64,000 nucleotides of DNA from Chlorops oryzae (Eukaryota; Arthropoda; Insecta; Diptera; Chloropidae), in assembly GCA_020466095.1 (NCBI GenBank), contig CM035806.1:115672737-115736736 (forward strand), written 5' to 3'. Made by a program: the position numbers and the translations under genes. Below, piece by piece: positions 20,786 to 31,875 of this stretch; the first letter of the stretch is position 1; every line of letters starts with the position of its first letter. The notes beneath the pieces are model-generated. The model saw only the letters and a list, made by a program, of their open reading frames with translations. It made no database searches and was not told the origin of the DNA.

Positions 20786-22029
20786 GGTGAAGGCAGGCGC
20801 GCAGCCAGGATTTCAATTTGGGGGGGGTTCGCAGAAAATTTTTCTAAATATTTTTTGTTTTTATTTTCGTAAAAAGCTTACAAAATATATAATTAAAATA
20901 TATTTACATAAATATTTTACATTTTTATAAGGTGTACAAAGTAAAAAAAAGTATTTTCGAAGGAACTTATTCAATTTAAAGTGCAATGTTAAGTCTGCGC
21001 TTGCTTTCAGCAAGTTTATTTAGTATGTCCTCTACACTGGGAGTAAGATCTCGATGGACGTAGAGGAGTGCTAAGGCATTTAACCTCTGTTCTGTCATTG
21101 TAGATCTAAGATAAGTTTTGAGTCGGCGGAGAGTTGAAAACGAACTCTCATTTTCACATGTGGTTATTGGAAGAGTAGCCAAAATAGTTAATAAAATAAA
21201 AATAGTTGGTAAAATATCTTTTTTACAAAATTTTATAGCGTCAAACACTGTTTTTGGTCTTTCATTTTTTTCTAAATTATTAATTAATTTATACCAAATA
21301 GTGAGCTCCATTTTTGAATCATCAAAATTTCCCTCTAAATCATCTTGATAAAACTGAAAGAGTTTTTTAAATTTGTCTAAAAAATCATCAACTTTTGCAG
21401 TATCGCTTTGAGGAAATAAAACTTGAAAACCAAGAAGAATATCCTTGTGTTTTGAAAAGCGATTGGTTAAGTTGACAATAAATGCATCCACAAAAGGTAA
21501 ATAAAGGGAAATACGATAATAATATTCAACACTTTTAGTATGAAAATGTGCTTCGTGGTCCTGAGAATGTGCGAGCCTAGGTTTTTTCAAAATAAGTCCG
21601 CTTGATAAAGCTTGCTTCTCAGCGTTTTTAAACAATTTCTGAAATTCTTCCTCAGCGTTACTTCTTAAGGTTTGAATATTCTCTAAGCATATATCTGCTA
21701 GGACAACAGCATATTTGAGATCAATGTTTCTACCTTGTAAATATTTACATAGAACAAATGTGTAACTAAAAACTTGATTTATACAATGAAGAGATATAAG
21801 AAATTCGCCTTTTTGTAAGGCACATTTTAATAAATTAGACTGACTTGACACATTTTGATCATTCCAAGAGGAAATTCGGTCAAGAACTAAAATTATTGCA
21901 TCATAAAACTTAATAAAAGAGTTTGTAGGACGGCGATGTAGAAATGTAAGCTGTGTCGTGTATTTTTTCCTTAATTTGGGGGGGGTTTGAACCCCCAAAA
22001 CCCCCCCTGGCTGCGCGCCTGGGTGAAGG
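20786..22029 (-). mobile_element. hAT element, 1228 bp, with 8-bp target duplication
   Basis: The element is 20794-22021. The 16-bp inverted repeats are CAGGCGCGCAGCCAGG at the left and CCTGGCTGCGCGCCTG at the right. GGTGAAGG is repeated on both sides (20786-20793 and 22022-22029), the 8-bp duplication typical of hAT insertion. G-rich and C-rich runs lie just inside the repeats. It encodes only the C-terminal half of a transposase, so it is a deletion derivative that would need a complete relative to move. It inserted between the LINE 3' UTR and its (TAA)n tail. Confidence 0.95.
20976..22021 (-). pseudogene. hAT transposase C-terminal half (ZMYM1-like)
   Basis: An open frame of about 348 codons reads from the right terminal repeat; its first dozen codons (MPRTGYVRTLHP) lie outside the element and come from the LINE. 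It includes KPRLAHSQDHEAHFHTKSVE, the hydrophobic YYYRISLYLPFVDAFIVNL and the dimerisation region CENESSFSTLRRLKTYLRST followed by LNALALLYVHRD. These are the closing features of hAT transposases of the ZMYM1 type. The N-terminal zinc finger and first catalytic Asp region are missing. No stop or frameshift is present in the remaining 1 kb, which suggests recent amplification. Confidence 0.85.
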
Positions 22030-22094
22030 GTACGGACATATCCTGTCCGTGGCACTGCGTCTTGTTGGACTACTGTGCCAAACCCGGTAATATG

Positions 22095-25000
22095 TTAGAG
22101 GATTTTGTTCACTCTGGTGTTCCTTATGAAGGTGTTTACACCTTTAAGGTCAATTTCCTGCAATTCAGTCTGCTGGATTATTTCCCTACCCAATATGGAT
22201 CTTCTTTGTCCGCATATGGCTGGGCATTCTGCTAGTATGTGTATGGGGGTTTCTTCCTCCTCCAAACACAGTCTACACATTTCGCTGTTGGTTAAACCCA
22301 TCCGCTTTTTGTGTTTGTTGAGCTGGCAGTGGCCACTTAACATTCCCGTCATTGCCTTTAGTTCTGCTCTACTCAGTTCGAGCAAGTACTCAGTTTTCTT
22401 TTCCGAGTAGTTTGGAAAGAACAGTTTTGTGTTTTTCTGTCCTGTGATGCTGTTCCACTCTTGGTTCGCCTTGTTGAGGAATTCTGTTTTTGCAGCACGA
22501 GAGAAGTACGATTTGCTGACACCTAATATTGGTTCAGGTCCAATTGGGTGTATTTCAGCTCCTTCTTTAGCCAGTCTATCTGCTTCTTCGTTTCCCTCAT
22601 AGCCACTGTGTGCAGGTATCCAGTGTATAGTCACTTGGTTTCTGCATGCTAGCTCTTGTAGAACATTATCTGTTTCCCAGACTAGCTTAGAGTTCACTTT
22701 GTGAGACTTCAGAGCTTTCAGAGCAGCCTGACTGTCTGACATTATGATGATTTGTTTGTTTTCTGTATGTAGGCCAAGTAAATGCCTGCTACAATAGTTT
22801 ATCGCAAGCATTTCTGCTTGGAATATCGTTGCGCTTTTTCCAAGTCCTATACATTCCCCGTATCCAGTGGTGTGAATACCGGCGCCAGTTCCTGCTTCAG
22901 TCTTAGAGCCATCCGTATACCATACAATTGCATTTTCAGGTGGGATGATTCTGTCTTCCTCCCAACTGCCTCTGTCTGGTATTGTGATTTTATATCTTTT
23001 GTTAAGAGAGTATTTAGGAAGCATGTTGTCAAGGGGCATTGAGAAAGCTCCTGTGTTCAACCTCTTCTCTATGAGCGAAAGATGTCCTCTTTCATTAAGT
23101 TTGGGCTTTGCTAGGCCCAAGTGATAGATCCTATGTGCAGCTAGTAGGGCTGATTTCTGAATTTCCATCTCCAGGGGCAGCATGTATAACATCGTGTTCA
23201 ACGCTGCTGTGGGGGTGGTCCTCATACAACCCGTGATACTCGCACTGGCTAATCTTTGTATTTTGCCCAGTTTGTTTACAGTGGTCTTTTCGGTGGTTTT
23301 CGTCCACCATACCAGAGCTCCGTACGTTATAAGGGGAAGAATGACTAGGTAGTAAATTTTGGACAACCAGACTGGCCTTATACCCCATTTCTTCCCACAA
23401 AGTTTTTTGCTCGTCCAGATAGCAATTGTTGCTCTCTTAAATATATGTTCGATATGTAGATTCCAGCTCAATTTACTGTCTAGAATAACTCCCAGGTATC
23501 TTACCTCGGTTGTGTATTGAACGTTTTTACCAAAAATCTATAGCTGTTTTAGTGTGTGTTTCCTCTTCAAAGTGAAAGGGATAATGTTGGTTTTGTCTGG
23601 GTTAACTGACAGACCCTGATTTTGACACCATTTTTCGATGTGCCTCAATGCCGATTGCATAAGTTCAGATATTATCGATCCGTCCTTACCCCTCACAATT
23701 ACTGCTAGGTCGTCGGCATAGGCTACAATATGTACTCCCTGTTCATGTAGTGAACGAAGTAGGTCGTCCACGACCATAGACCAGAGTAGGGGGGAGAGTA
23801 CTCCCCCTTGTGGACAGCCTCTGGCTGTGATCGCAGTAACGGTTGTACTCCCTAAGCTGGATTTGATGATCCTGCTTTCTAGCATAGATGATATCCATCT
23901 TACTAGGACTTTGGGTACATGCGCTTGTTCCAGAGCTATTCTTATAGCTTCGAATGTGGTGTTATTGAACGCTCCCTCAATATCTAGGAACGCCACTAGG
24001 CATATTTCCTTCGCTTGAATGGAGTCTTCAATCATCTGTACCAGGTTTGACAGAGCTGTTTCTGTGGATCTGCCTCTTTGGTATGCGTGTTGATTCTTAT
24101 TTAGAGGTCTTGCTTTCAGGGCTTCCTCTCTGATATACTTGTCAACTATTTTCTCCAGGCCTTTTAGTGCAAACGGCATTAAGCTTATTGGTCTAAAGGC
24201 CTTGGGGTTTTGTTTATCTGTTTTTCCTGGTTTGGGTATATAGACAACATTAACTGTCGTCCATCTTTTCGGAATATAGCCGAATGCCAAACTGCTTTGG
24301 TAGATACGTGATAGAGAGGATTGCATTGTATGCTCTCCTCTCTGCAGTAGAGCAGGAAATATTTTGTCATCTCCTGCAGCTTTGTATGGTTTAAAAGTAT
24401 TCAGTGCCCAATCCACTGAGTTAGGTGAACAGATTGATTTCGCGAGCTCCCAGTCCTCTCTGCTTGGACAGTACGTTTGTACTGCAGTAGGTCTGGGTTC
24501 AGTCATATCTGTTATAATCGACGCTCCTGGAAAATGCGTTCGTGTGAGTAATGTAAGGCTTCCCTTTTCACATTTAGTCTTATGACCGTTTTCATCAGCA
24601 AGAGTGCCGATGGGTGTCTGTTTTTCTGTAGAGAGAATCTTTTGCATGCGACAACTGGTCGGCGCATCTGAGATGGACTCACAGAATCGTTTGAAGGACT
24701 CCCTCTTTGCCTTCTTGATTTCTTTATTGTAGTTGGTGAGAGCCTGAGAGTAGGTCTGCCAATCGTTGTTCTGCTTGGCTCTGTTAAACAGACGCCTTAC
24801 TTCTTTCCTTTGATGTTCCAGGTTGCGGCTCCACCATGGAGTCTGTCTCCTCAAGGATTTGGTTTTGAGTGGACAGTTTGTTTCATAGGCGCTGTTGATT
24901 GACTCGGTCACATAAGATGTGACCTTATCCAATTCGTCTATGGAATTAGGTAATTCATTTGAATATGAATTGAGTAACTGACTGACACTGGAGAGGTATC

Positions 25001-25710
25001 CTTTCCAGTCAGTCTGTCTTTTCGGTCTGAATGTCACTTCAGTCGGTATTTGATCACCAAGCTTGAACCGTATGTATCTATGGTCCGAGCATGATGGCTC
25101 TGATGATACTCGCCAGTTAGTGACAAGAGTTTTTACAAATGAGGTTGTTAGAGTGAGGTCTAAGACCTCTTCCCTTGCATTCGTGACAAAAGTCGGGCGA
25201 TTGCCCTCATTGCAAATTGTTAAGTCTAGGGATAATATACTGTTTAATAGTGACTCACCCCTTGAATTGATGTTGGTGCTACCCCAGATGGTGTGGTGGG
25301 CATTTGCGTCACACCCCAAGATCAGCTCCATGTTGTTTTTTCCTTGCATACTCAATTATCTGTTCTGCTTGCAGCGGTGGACAATCCTCTGACTCACCCG
25401 GGAAATATGCCGATGCGATTATCACATCTTTGGAGTTTATGCTTATCTTCGCCGCACACAGATCTGGCTTGACAAAATTTGCTATTGGGAAGAACGATAT
25501 ATTATTAAATACGATACATGTTCTAGGCCTACTGCTGCCTTGGCAGTAAAGCAATTTACCTGCTTGAGACAGTCCTAGAATGTTATTGTTCGTGCTGGTC
25601 CAGGGTTCCTGCACGAGGGCTATATTAGGGCCAATGGTATTGCTGGTCCTAGTTAGTGCAGCAGAAGCTGCTTTTGCGCGGTGGATGTTGATTTGGACAA
25701 CTTCCACCAT
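22095..25710 (-). pseudogene. LOA-like ORF2: endonuclease, reverse transcriptase, RNase H
   Basis: ATG 25710 opens VEVVQINIHRAKAAS, an APE-type endonuclease (ALVQEPW early; GCDANAHHTIWGS and SCSDHRYI later). The RT follows with AFLDIEGAFNN (motif A), CPQGGVLSPLLW and VAYADDLAV (catalytic YADD). The RNase H domain has VWYTDGSK, AEMLAINY, MSDSQAAL and WIPAHSGYEGNEEAD. Two lesions are visible. An extra A in a run near 25340 shifts the frame inside the endonuclease, and a TAG at about 23538 lies between RT and RNase H, with matching frame on both sides. The protein would nick DNA, copy its own RNA and remove it; this copy cannot without readthrough. Confidence 0.85.
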
Positions 25711-27040
25711 TACTTTTTGTTAGTGGTGGCGGTCGGACCTCCGTCCCCACTCTTCTTTACTGTCCTCTCCCTTCTGTTGGCAATGTCTGCCTGCCTGCTA
25801 GGAGTTAGACTCGAGCTGCTTTTCCTGCAGCTCGTAACAGCTGCTCTGACGGCTAAACGTGTCGCCGGCTTGCTGCTGCTATCCAGGTCCCTTCTAGCTG
25901 AGGGTTTTTTAGTCGTTTCCGAGCCATTTACTGGCTTGGATGTTGACTCCCTCCTCTCTTGGGCCTGCTTGCTAGTCGACGGTCTGTTGTCCTCGACGTT
26001 CGCGGTTTCCGGACCTTCTTCGGTTCCTCTAGCCTCGCTGGATCTTTTTCCCGGACTTTCGCTGGCTCCCCTTTGTCCCGCCTGATGCGAAACTGCACCC
26101 TCCCCAGGTTGAAATAGGGGAGATCTTGCAGTTCTGCCAATAGCTTGACCGAGGTGTCATCGATGGCCAGGGTTAAAGTGCAGCCTTGTGGGTTTGCTAC
26201 CTTACTCAAAACTTTCCAGTTTTGAACTTGTAGCATCCGATTTTGGGCCTGAAGAAGCTTTAGCGTCTCCGTAGTGGACATATTCCCCGGAAAATGGGCA
26301 ACTGCAATGGTTGGTTTTGGGATGTCATCTCCCTCCACCATCTTCACCTTCTTGCCCTCCGGATGAATGCGATCCACCACCGTTGACAGCCACTGCTTTG
26401 TCTCCAGGTCCGCGCAGCCCATCGTGATCCAGCCTGGCTTGTAGGAGCAATTTTGGAAGCGGACTTGAGGGCCATCTGCTGGGATCTTAATCAGTTCCGA
26501 GGTGATCGCCTTCTCCATTTCCCTCTGCTCCTCAGCACTTAGCTGAACCTCCGGAAACTTTTCCGGTATTAGACCCACCTTGATGAGTCCTGCGGTTTCT
26601 GCATAGGACGGACTTGGTCTCGTCCTTTTAGGTTCGGGTTTCCTTTCTGGCTCCCTTCGCCTCTTCACCGCTCCTTCCTCTCTTGGATTTTCCATAGTTT
26701 CCTCCAGAGCGGCTTTCAGAGCCTCTTCATAGGGCTTGCCTGCAGCCATCAGCCTCCGTAGTCTCTTCTTTTGAGAAGTCGTAAGCCGCTTTCTCTTAAG
26801 AGCAAGATTTTCGGTGGCCGATTCCACTGCGGGCACTCCCAACGATGAGGCTCCTTCTACCGGCTCTATGTTGGAAGTTGTTGTAGCTATCGAACATTCA
26901 CTGTTCGTTCTACTCTTAGGGGGTTGGTTTCTCCAACCTCCTTTGTTGATTTCTGCACTAGGCAGTGGTGTGAGACTGGTTTGTTCAGTCTCGGTTGTTT
27001 TTGTTGTGTTTGTTCCTGTTTCCATTTTGTTGGGTCCCAA
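25707..27040 (-). pseudogene. LOA-like ORF1 (nucleic-acid-binding gag-like protein)
   Basis: ATG 27040 starts MGPNKMETGTNTTK. A low-complexity N-terminus and a basic stretch (LALKRKRLTTSQKKRLRRLM) come first. A folded region follows with RFQNCSYKPGWITMGCAD and TKQWLSTVVDRI, like the DUF4780 part of LOA-group ORF1 proteins, and the end is a basic tail. One frame stops at 25928. The neighbouring frame continues through VNGSETTKKPS and NRRERTVKKSGDGGPTATTN to TAA at 25710-25712, so one base was gained near 25945. That TAA overlaps the ORF2 ATG as TAATG, an arrangement used elsewhere for termination-reinitiation. Confidence 0.75.
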
Positions 27041-27540
27041 CTCGTAATCGCTATCTCCGCTTGATTGTTGTAGTCACTATGGGATCCCGTGGTTGTCTGT
27101 GCACAAGTGCAGGGAGGCCACGCGAGGGTTGGTGTCTGCCCTTATGGGGTCAGACACTCAGAGCCAGATCCAGTGATTAGGCAGGAACACAGTCAACTGC
27201 TTCTACAACCGCCAACTTAATGGCGACAAGCTTTGAACGTGTTACGAGATTTGCCAGGTTTTAACGGGACGGAGACCACCTAGCATTAGCCCAGGAGCCA
27301 TTTCTAGTCAATTTCACTTGACTGTACTGAGGTCCCAGAATGCTAGGATAGCCAGCCTAGGTTTCGTCTGTTCCGAATGTTAGTTTACTCGTTTTCCGGG
27401 TAAGGTCCGTGTTCATCCAGGATCGTACACAGAAAACAGGTTACTGTCTCCGGTGGCGATCCTGGAGACTGGGGTGCGCGAGTTCGTCAATGCTCGTCGT
27501 ACGAGGACATGTTCTGCCCTCGAACGCCCCTGCGCCCTGT

Positions 27541-27867
27541 TTATCTGTATGAAAATAAAGATAAGAATTTATTTAAATTTTAAAAGTTCTTATAAAATTC
27601 TTATTATTTTGTTTTACCTGTTTTGTAGAATTTTGAAATTTTTAGTTGCAGGTTCATGTAAAGGGGTAGTGGTTCTGTTCAAGGTTTTTTGGAAAAGCCA
27701 GCGGCAATTTTTCCTAAGGAGGGTTTTTAAAAAAAACTTCAAAATGCACATACGGTGACTGAAGCATTCGTTGGTTTTATTAAACCACTCTGGTGTTGAT
27801 TTCATGCATTTTTCAACCATTTTTCAAAAGAACATATATTTTCAAACTTCCCCATAGTCAACCTATC
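27541..27867. other. AT-rich spacer, no gene seen
   Basis: Sequence between the LINE 5' end and the right arm of the long inverted repeat. Short ORFs only, without recognisable content. It should be the interior of the element into which the LINE inserted. Confidence 0.35.
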
Positions 27868-28352
27868 TCAATAGTCAACCAGACTTAAACTTTTCCATAA
27901 ATCGCTTGTAGTAAATCACGCTACAAAACCGAACGGCAGCTTCGTTGCATTGCACGTGTAGCAACAGATAAAAAACATAAGCGAACGACTCGAAAAATGA
28001 TTTTTCAATTCTCGAGTCGCTAAATTTTTGCGAAGCACACAACCGTTCAAGACATACGTACGTTTATATACAAACACACACCATCACGTCTGCATATATG
28101 TTTGTACGGCGATATAGGCTCGAACAAAAAACAGACAACAAGATCAAAAATCAATGTGTAAGAGTAGTGCAGTTGACTACTCTTGCTAAGGGCGAACGAG
28201 ATGCAGGATTTCGGTTTTTGTTTTCGTGCGTACAACTGGACAACAACAAAATACACGCATTTCGATTCATACCCGAGACGGTCGCCTGAGGCAAAAAGCT
28301 CTTTTAAAGCTTTTTCAATTTTGCAATCTCTTCTTATATTCCAAGCTCTTTG
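27868..28352 (-). repeat. long inverted repeat, right arm
   Basis: Reverse counterpart of 19785-20530. AACCAGACTT at the inner edge pairs with the left arm's AAGTCTGGT, and CCAAGCTCTTTG at the outer edge pairs with CAAAGAGCTTGG. The outer 100 bases of the two arms are only weakly similar, so the true ends are not fixed. Confidence 0.6.
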
Positions 28353-28462
28353 GTGTGGGCTAAAAATCACTAATTGTACACTTGAACTAACGCTTTTTTA
28401 GTGATTTGGGAACCAATTGGGAAAATTGGGTATAGTAAAACACTAGTTCCTTTGAAAGATTA

Positions 28463-29734
28463 CACTGTGCGACGAAATTGCACTTTTATAAAAATCCAAG
28501 AGGTTTGAGAACTGATTCCGGCGTGGTTTGGTCTCCTGATCACGAGGATATCGTTATTTTTTTGGGTCACGTCAGAGTTATGTTTTATGGGGCTCCAAAG
28601 TTTAGCCTATAAAATACCTTGTGAAAGAAAAAGATGTTGCATATTCAAAGGCGTAGGCTTTCAGTCAAAAAATGAAACTGCGATAAAGTAGGGCTCTTTG
28701 AATAATCCAGATAGTCTGAAAGTGGTTTCTGGTCTGAAATCTCGTCCTGATGACGGGGATGTCTTTATTTTGTTTGGGATACGTCAAAATAACATTTAAT
28801 GGGACTTTCGAAATTCTTTGTTGTGTATGAAATGAAAATTTTTTGAAAGTAAGTTGGCTATCGTGTTTGCATTGCATATTCAAATTTTAATCTGTAAGGT
28901 ATGCTACGTTTTTAACATTTTTTATTATGTATCATATGAAAAATCGTACAAATGCATATAAAAGTACTGTTGTATAAATGATCTTTTGCTAAGTAGTACG
29001 TGATTTAAAAACTTAAATATAATAAATATGGCGCTTGATTTATTTAGGAAATACACCTTTACATTTTTCTTTTCGAGCATCGACTGTACATTTCTTCGAG
29101 CTCGTCTGGTATAACACTCCAGCAATATTCCGCAAGCATTGAAACCAAATTTTTCTCCTTATATCTTGTTTCCATTTCAAGCATTTCCTGGTGAAATATC
29201 TCACCATGTTCGTCCGAAACTTTACCGAGATTTTCAGGAAAAAAATCTGTGACTATGCAACATATGGATTTTCAACGACATGAGAACATTTAAATCTTTG
29301 AAAGCAGCTAGCATATTTTTTACTAATTCCTTATAGTTTTGTGTCTTATAAGAACCTAGGAAGTTTTGAATGACGGATTTAATACTCAACCATGCTCTTT
29401 GTTCCGTTTCGTTCATTTTTGACGTAACCCAAACAAAATCAAGACATCCCCGTCATCAGGAAAAGAAATCAGACCAGAAACCACTTTCAGACTATCTGGA
29501 TTATTCAAAGAGCTCAACTTTATCGCAGTTTCATTTTTTGACTGAAAGCCTACGCCTTTGAATATGCAACATATTTTTCTTTCACAAGATATTTTATAGG
29601 CTAAACTTTGGAGCCCCATAAAACATAACTTTGACGTGACCCAAAAAAAAGAACGATATCCTCGTGATCAGGAGACCAAACCACGCCGGAATCAGTTTTC
29701 AAACCTCTTGGATATTTTTTCTCGTCGCACAGTG
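28463..29734. mobile_element. CACTGTG-ended element with TTA duplication
   Basis: The element is 1272 bp long. The left end CACTGTGCGACGA and right end TCGTCGCACAGTG open inverted repeats of about 325 bp (28463-28790 and 29413-29734). TTA flanks both sides (28460-28462 and 29735-29737). The middle holds a minus-strand fragment of an uncharacterised ORF (29030-29416). The element at 53692 shares the CACTGTG end and a TAA duplication but has a different interior. A 3-bp TWA target is known from PIF/Harbinger among others, but the end sequence does not look typical of that group, so I leave the superfamily open. Confidence 0.8.
29030..29416 (-). pseudogene. C-terminal part of an uncharacterised arthropod TE-like protein
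   Basis: From ATG 29416 the sequence reads MNETEQRAWLSIKSVIQNFL, YKELVKNML and LMSLKIHMLHSH. After a frameshift near 29245 it continues FFPENLGKVSDEHGEIFHQE, MLAEYCWSV and ends in a basic tail near 29030. The GE(R/I)FHQ(D/E) motif followed by RY and ADYCW/AEYCW marks a family I have seen many times in arthropod genomes without assigned function. The N-terminal two thirds are absent. Its position inside inverted repeats suggests that it is part of that transposon's protein. Confidence 0.6.
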
Positions 29735-30292
29735 TTATTGACCATGTTTTGTGGTTTTTTGGTTATTTTTGCTCTAAAATTTTTTGAGCCTCCAATACGC
29801 AATATTTAAAAGACACCGAATTATTTTTCGTGTTTGTTTTATTTACAAAAATATTTGTAATATATAATATAAAGATAGATTTTATTTTTGATTTCGGAGC
29901 ACCAACGCTCTTTGCAACAACTATATAATGGCAACTCTTATTACTGACACGAAAAACCATTTTTCCATGCAATACTAGTCGGAGTTTTATACGAAGCTCT
30001 ACCCCTCTTTGCACTAGTTCTTTAGTTTTGGTGAAAGTACTAGTTGCATCCAGGCTATATACCTCACACTTCCTAGAGGGTAATAAGCATTGAGCTCTGC
30101 TGTGTTGAAAGTCAGATTGTAATGTCGATGTGTGAGTTCATATGGACACAAATCGTGGTGAAAGTCAGTTTATCTTATGTGAATGTGTTAACTGTGGGCA
30201 AAGTCAGATTGTGAATGGGCAAAGTCGGTTTATACAAGCTCCCCTCACCCGTCTTAGTGATTTTGGGAAGTTTCGCTTGTAGTATTGTATGG
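29735..30292. other. no gene seen
   Basis: AT-rich DNA. Between about 30100 and 30230, GGTGAAAGTCAGTTTAT, GGCAAAGTCAGATTGTGAAT and GGCAAAGTCGGTTTAT form an irregular short repeat. No ORF of note. Confidence 0.4.
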
Positions 30293-30600
30293 TCAAAGTT
30301 TAACCCAAATAGAGCAGTACATTTGGCTGTTACATTCACGATTCAAAATAGTCAACTTTCAATTTGCAAAAATTCGCGAATGATGGCCATGATCAAAGTT
30401 TAACCCTAATAGAGCAGTAAATTTGGCTGCTACATTCCCGATTCAAAATATTGAGATTCCAGTTTTGCAAAATTTGCGCACCTTATTAATTAGTTAATTA
30501 TTAATGTGAATTTAATTTGCATATTCGAACGAAAAGCAAACAAATGATGCTGATTATCGTAGATTGATAAATTCAATTTTACTTTTCTTAACAACAAACG
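30293..30600. repeat. 100-bp tandem repeat block, copy 2
   Basis: Two 100-bp units (TGGTCAAAGTTTAACCCAAA and GATCAAAGTTTAACCCTAAT) are followed by a shared tail from CCTTATTAATTAGTTAATTA to AATTCAATTTTACTTTTC. It matches 40381-40680 along its whole length and 15021-15246 in part. No Helitron protein fragment is attached here, so the block also occurs on its own. Confidence 0.75.
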
Positions 30601-30691
30601 CGTCGACCTCAGGTAACGCAGCTATCGAAGATTCTATAAACTCAAACAATAAGTCAAAAGAACAAATCGAGCAGAAGGCGATGCTGATTGG

Positions 30692-31875
30692 CATGCATCG
30701 CTACGTTAATATAATTTAACGTAAAAGAAGTCCAACTGGAAAACACGCTAATAGGGCTAAACTAAATAAAACGGAAGTCATATCCACCCCCACTAATATG
30801 TAATCGGGTAACCGTCTTGCTCCACTAGCTGACAAATCGAATGATAACTCATCCGAAAATCAGCCTACTAGAGAATTCAAACCGCCTCCAATTTATTTGC
30901 GTGAGCGGAGCTCTAATAGCCTCGCTGCCAGCCTCATTCGCCTGATAGGCAAAGATAGCTTCCATATCGTGCCATTAACTCGTGGGAATATTCACGAGAC
31001 AAAAAATCCAAATTTATAACGAAAGAAATTATAGAATTGTCGTTAAAAACTAAGAAGACAGCAAAAAGAGTTTTTATACTTACCAACTAAAGAGGATCAA
31101 AGGCATTTCTGTTGTAATAAAAGGCCTTGAATCAGATATAGAGCCATCTGAAATTAAGCAGGCCTTGGAAGAAAAGGGCTTCCAGGTCAAGCATGTTATT
31201 AATATAATAAATAGACAGAAAGTCCCTCAGCCCATGTTCAAAATTGAACTCTGCCCTGATGCTGTAAAATTAAGGAAAAATTACAATCACCCTGTATATA
31301 GTTTACAGTATCTTCTTAGCCGTAGAATTTCAGTAGAAGAACAGCTTAAACGTAGCGGACCTGTGCAATGCACAAATTGCCAAGAGTATGGTCATACAAA
31401 GACATACTGCACCTTACGCGTAGTATGCCGCATATGTGGAGAGTTCCATCACTCTTCCGTCTGCAATAACAAGAATAGCAACGATCTTATTTTGAAAAAG
31501 TGTAGTAATTGTGGTGGAAACCAAACAGCTAATTACAGGGGCTGCCCTATTTATAAGGAGCTTAAAAGTCGTTTGGTTTTACAGAAAGAAGCCGCCTGTA
31601 ATTCTCAAAAACAAGTTTTTCTAACTCGTTCATCGGCTCAAACGCAAGCCAAATCAATTCCGTCCGTCAATCCCAGCTTATCCTACGCTGATGCTTTAAA
31701 ATCTGGTGTAAATAACGCACAGAATGTACCAAAACAACTGAATAGCAGTTTGGAAAATATAATTTTCAATTTGACGCAATGTATGTCACAATTTATGGCA
31801 TCAATGCAAACTACACTACAGGAGTTAATGCGGACGCAAAACCAAATGCTCCAAATTCTTATCTCCCAAAAATGA
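30692..31875 (+). pseudogene. Jockey-clade ORF1 (gag)
   Basis: ATG 30692 reads MHRYVNII, then a stop, then RKRSPTGKH. A Ser/Asn-rich part follows (FKPPPIYLRERSSNSL near 30880), then GNIHETKIQIY, SFYTYQLK and VVIKGLESDIEPSE. From 31165 the frame is open through three knuckles (CTNCQEYGHTKTYC, CRICGEFHHSSVC, CSNCGGNQTANYRGC) and a helical C-terminus ending MLQILISQK. The protein would package element RNA. Stops occur at about 30716 and 30810. Its TGA overlaps the ORF2 start as ATGA. Confidence 0.8.

Larger units (their letters stand above)
20771..27540 (-). mobile_element. LOA-like non-LTR retrotransposon
   Basis: On minus the order is 5' UTR (about 27540-27041), ORF1 (27040-25707), ORF2 with endonuclease, reverse transcriptase and RNase H (25710-22095), then a short 3' UTR and a (TAA)n tail, read as ATTATTATT on plus at 20771-20785. 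An RNase H domain together with a Lys/Arg-rich ORF1 without zinc knuckles fits the LOA/I group. A hAT element (20794-22021) sits beside the tail. The 5' edge is set where GC-rich sequence gives way to AT-rich DNA at about 27540; no clear target duplication was found. Only one frameshift and one stop interrupt ORF2, so it is fairly young. Confidence 0.85.

Noticed and set aside
25681..26085. 134-codon plus-strand ORF
   Set aside because: Antisense shadow of the GC-rich LOA-like ORF1/ORF2 junction.
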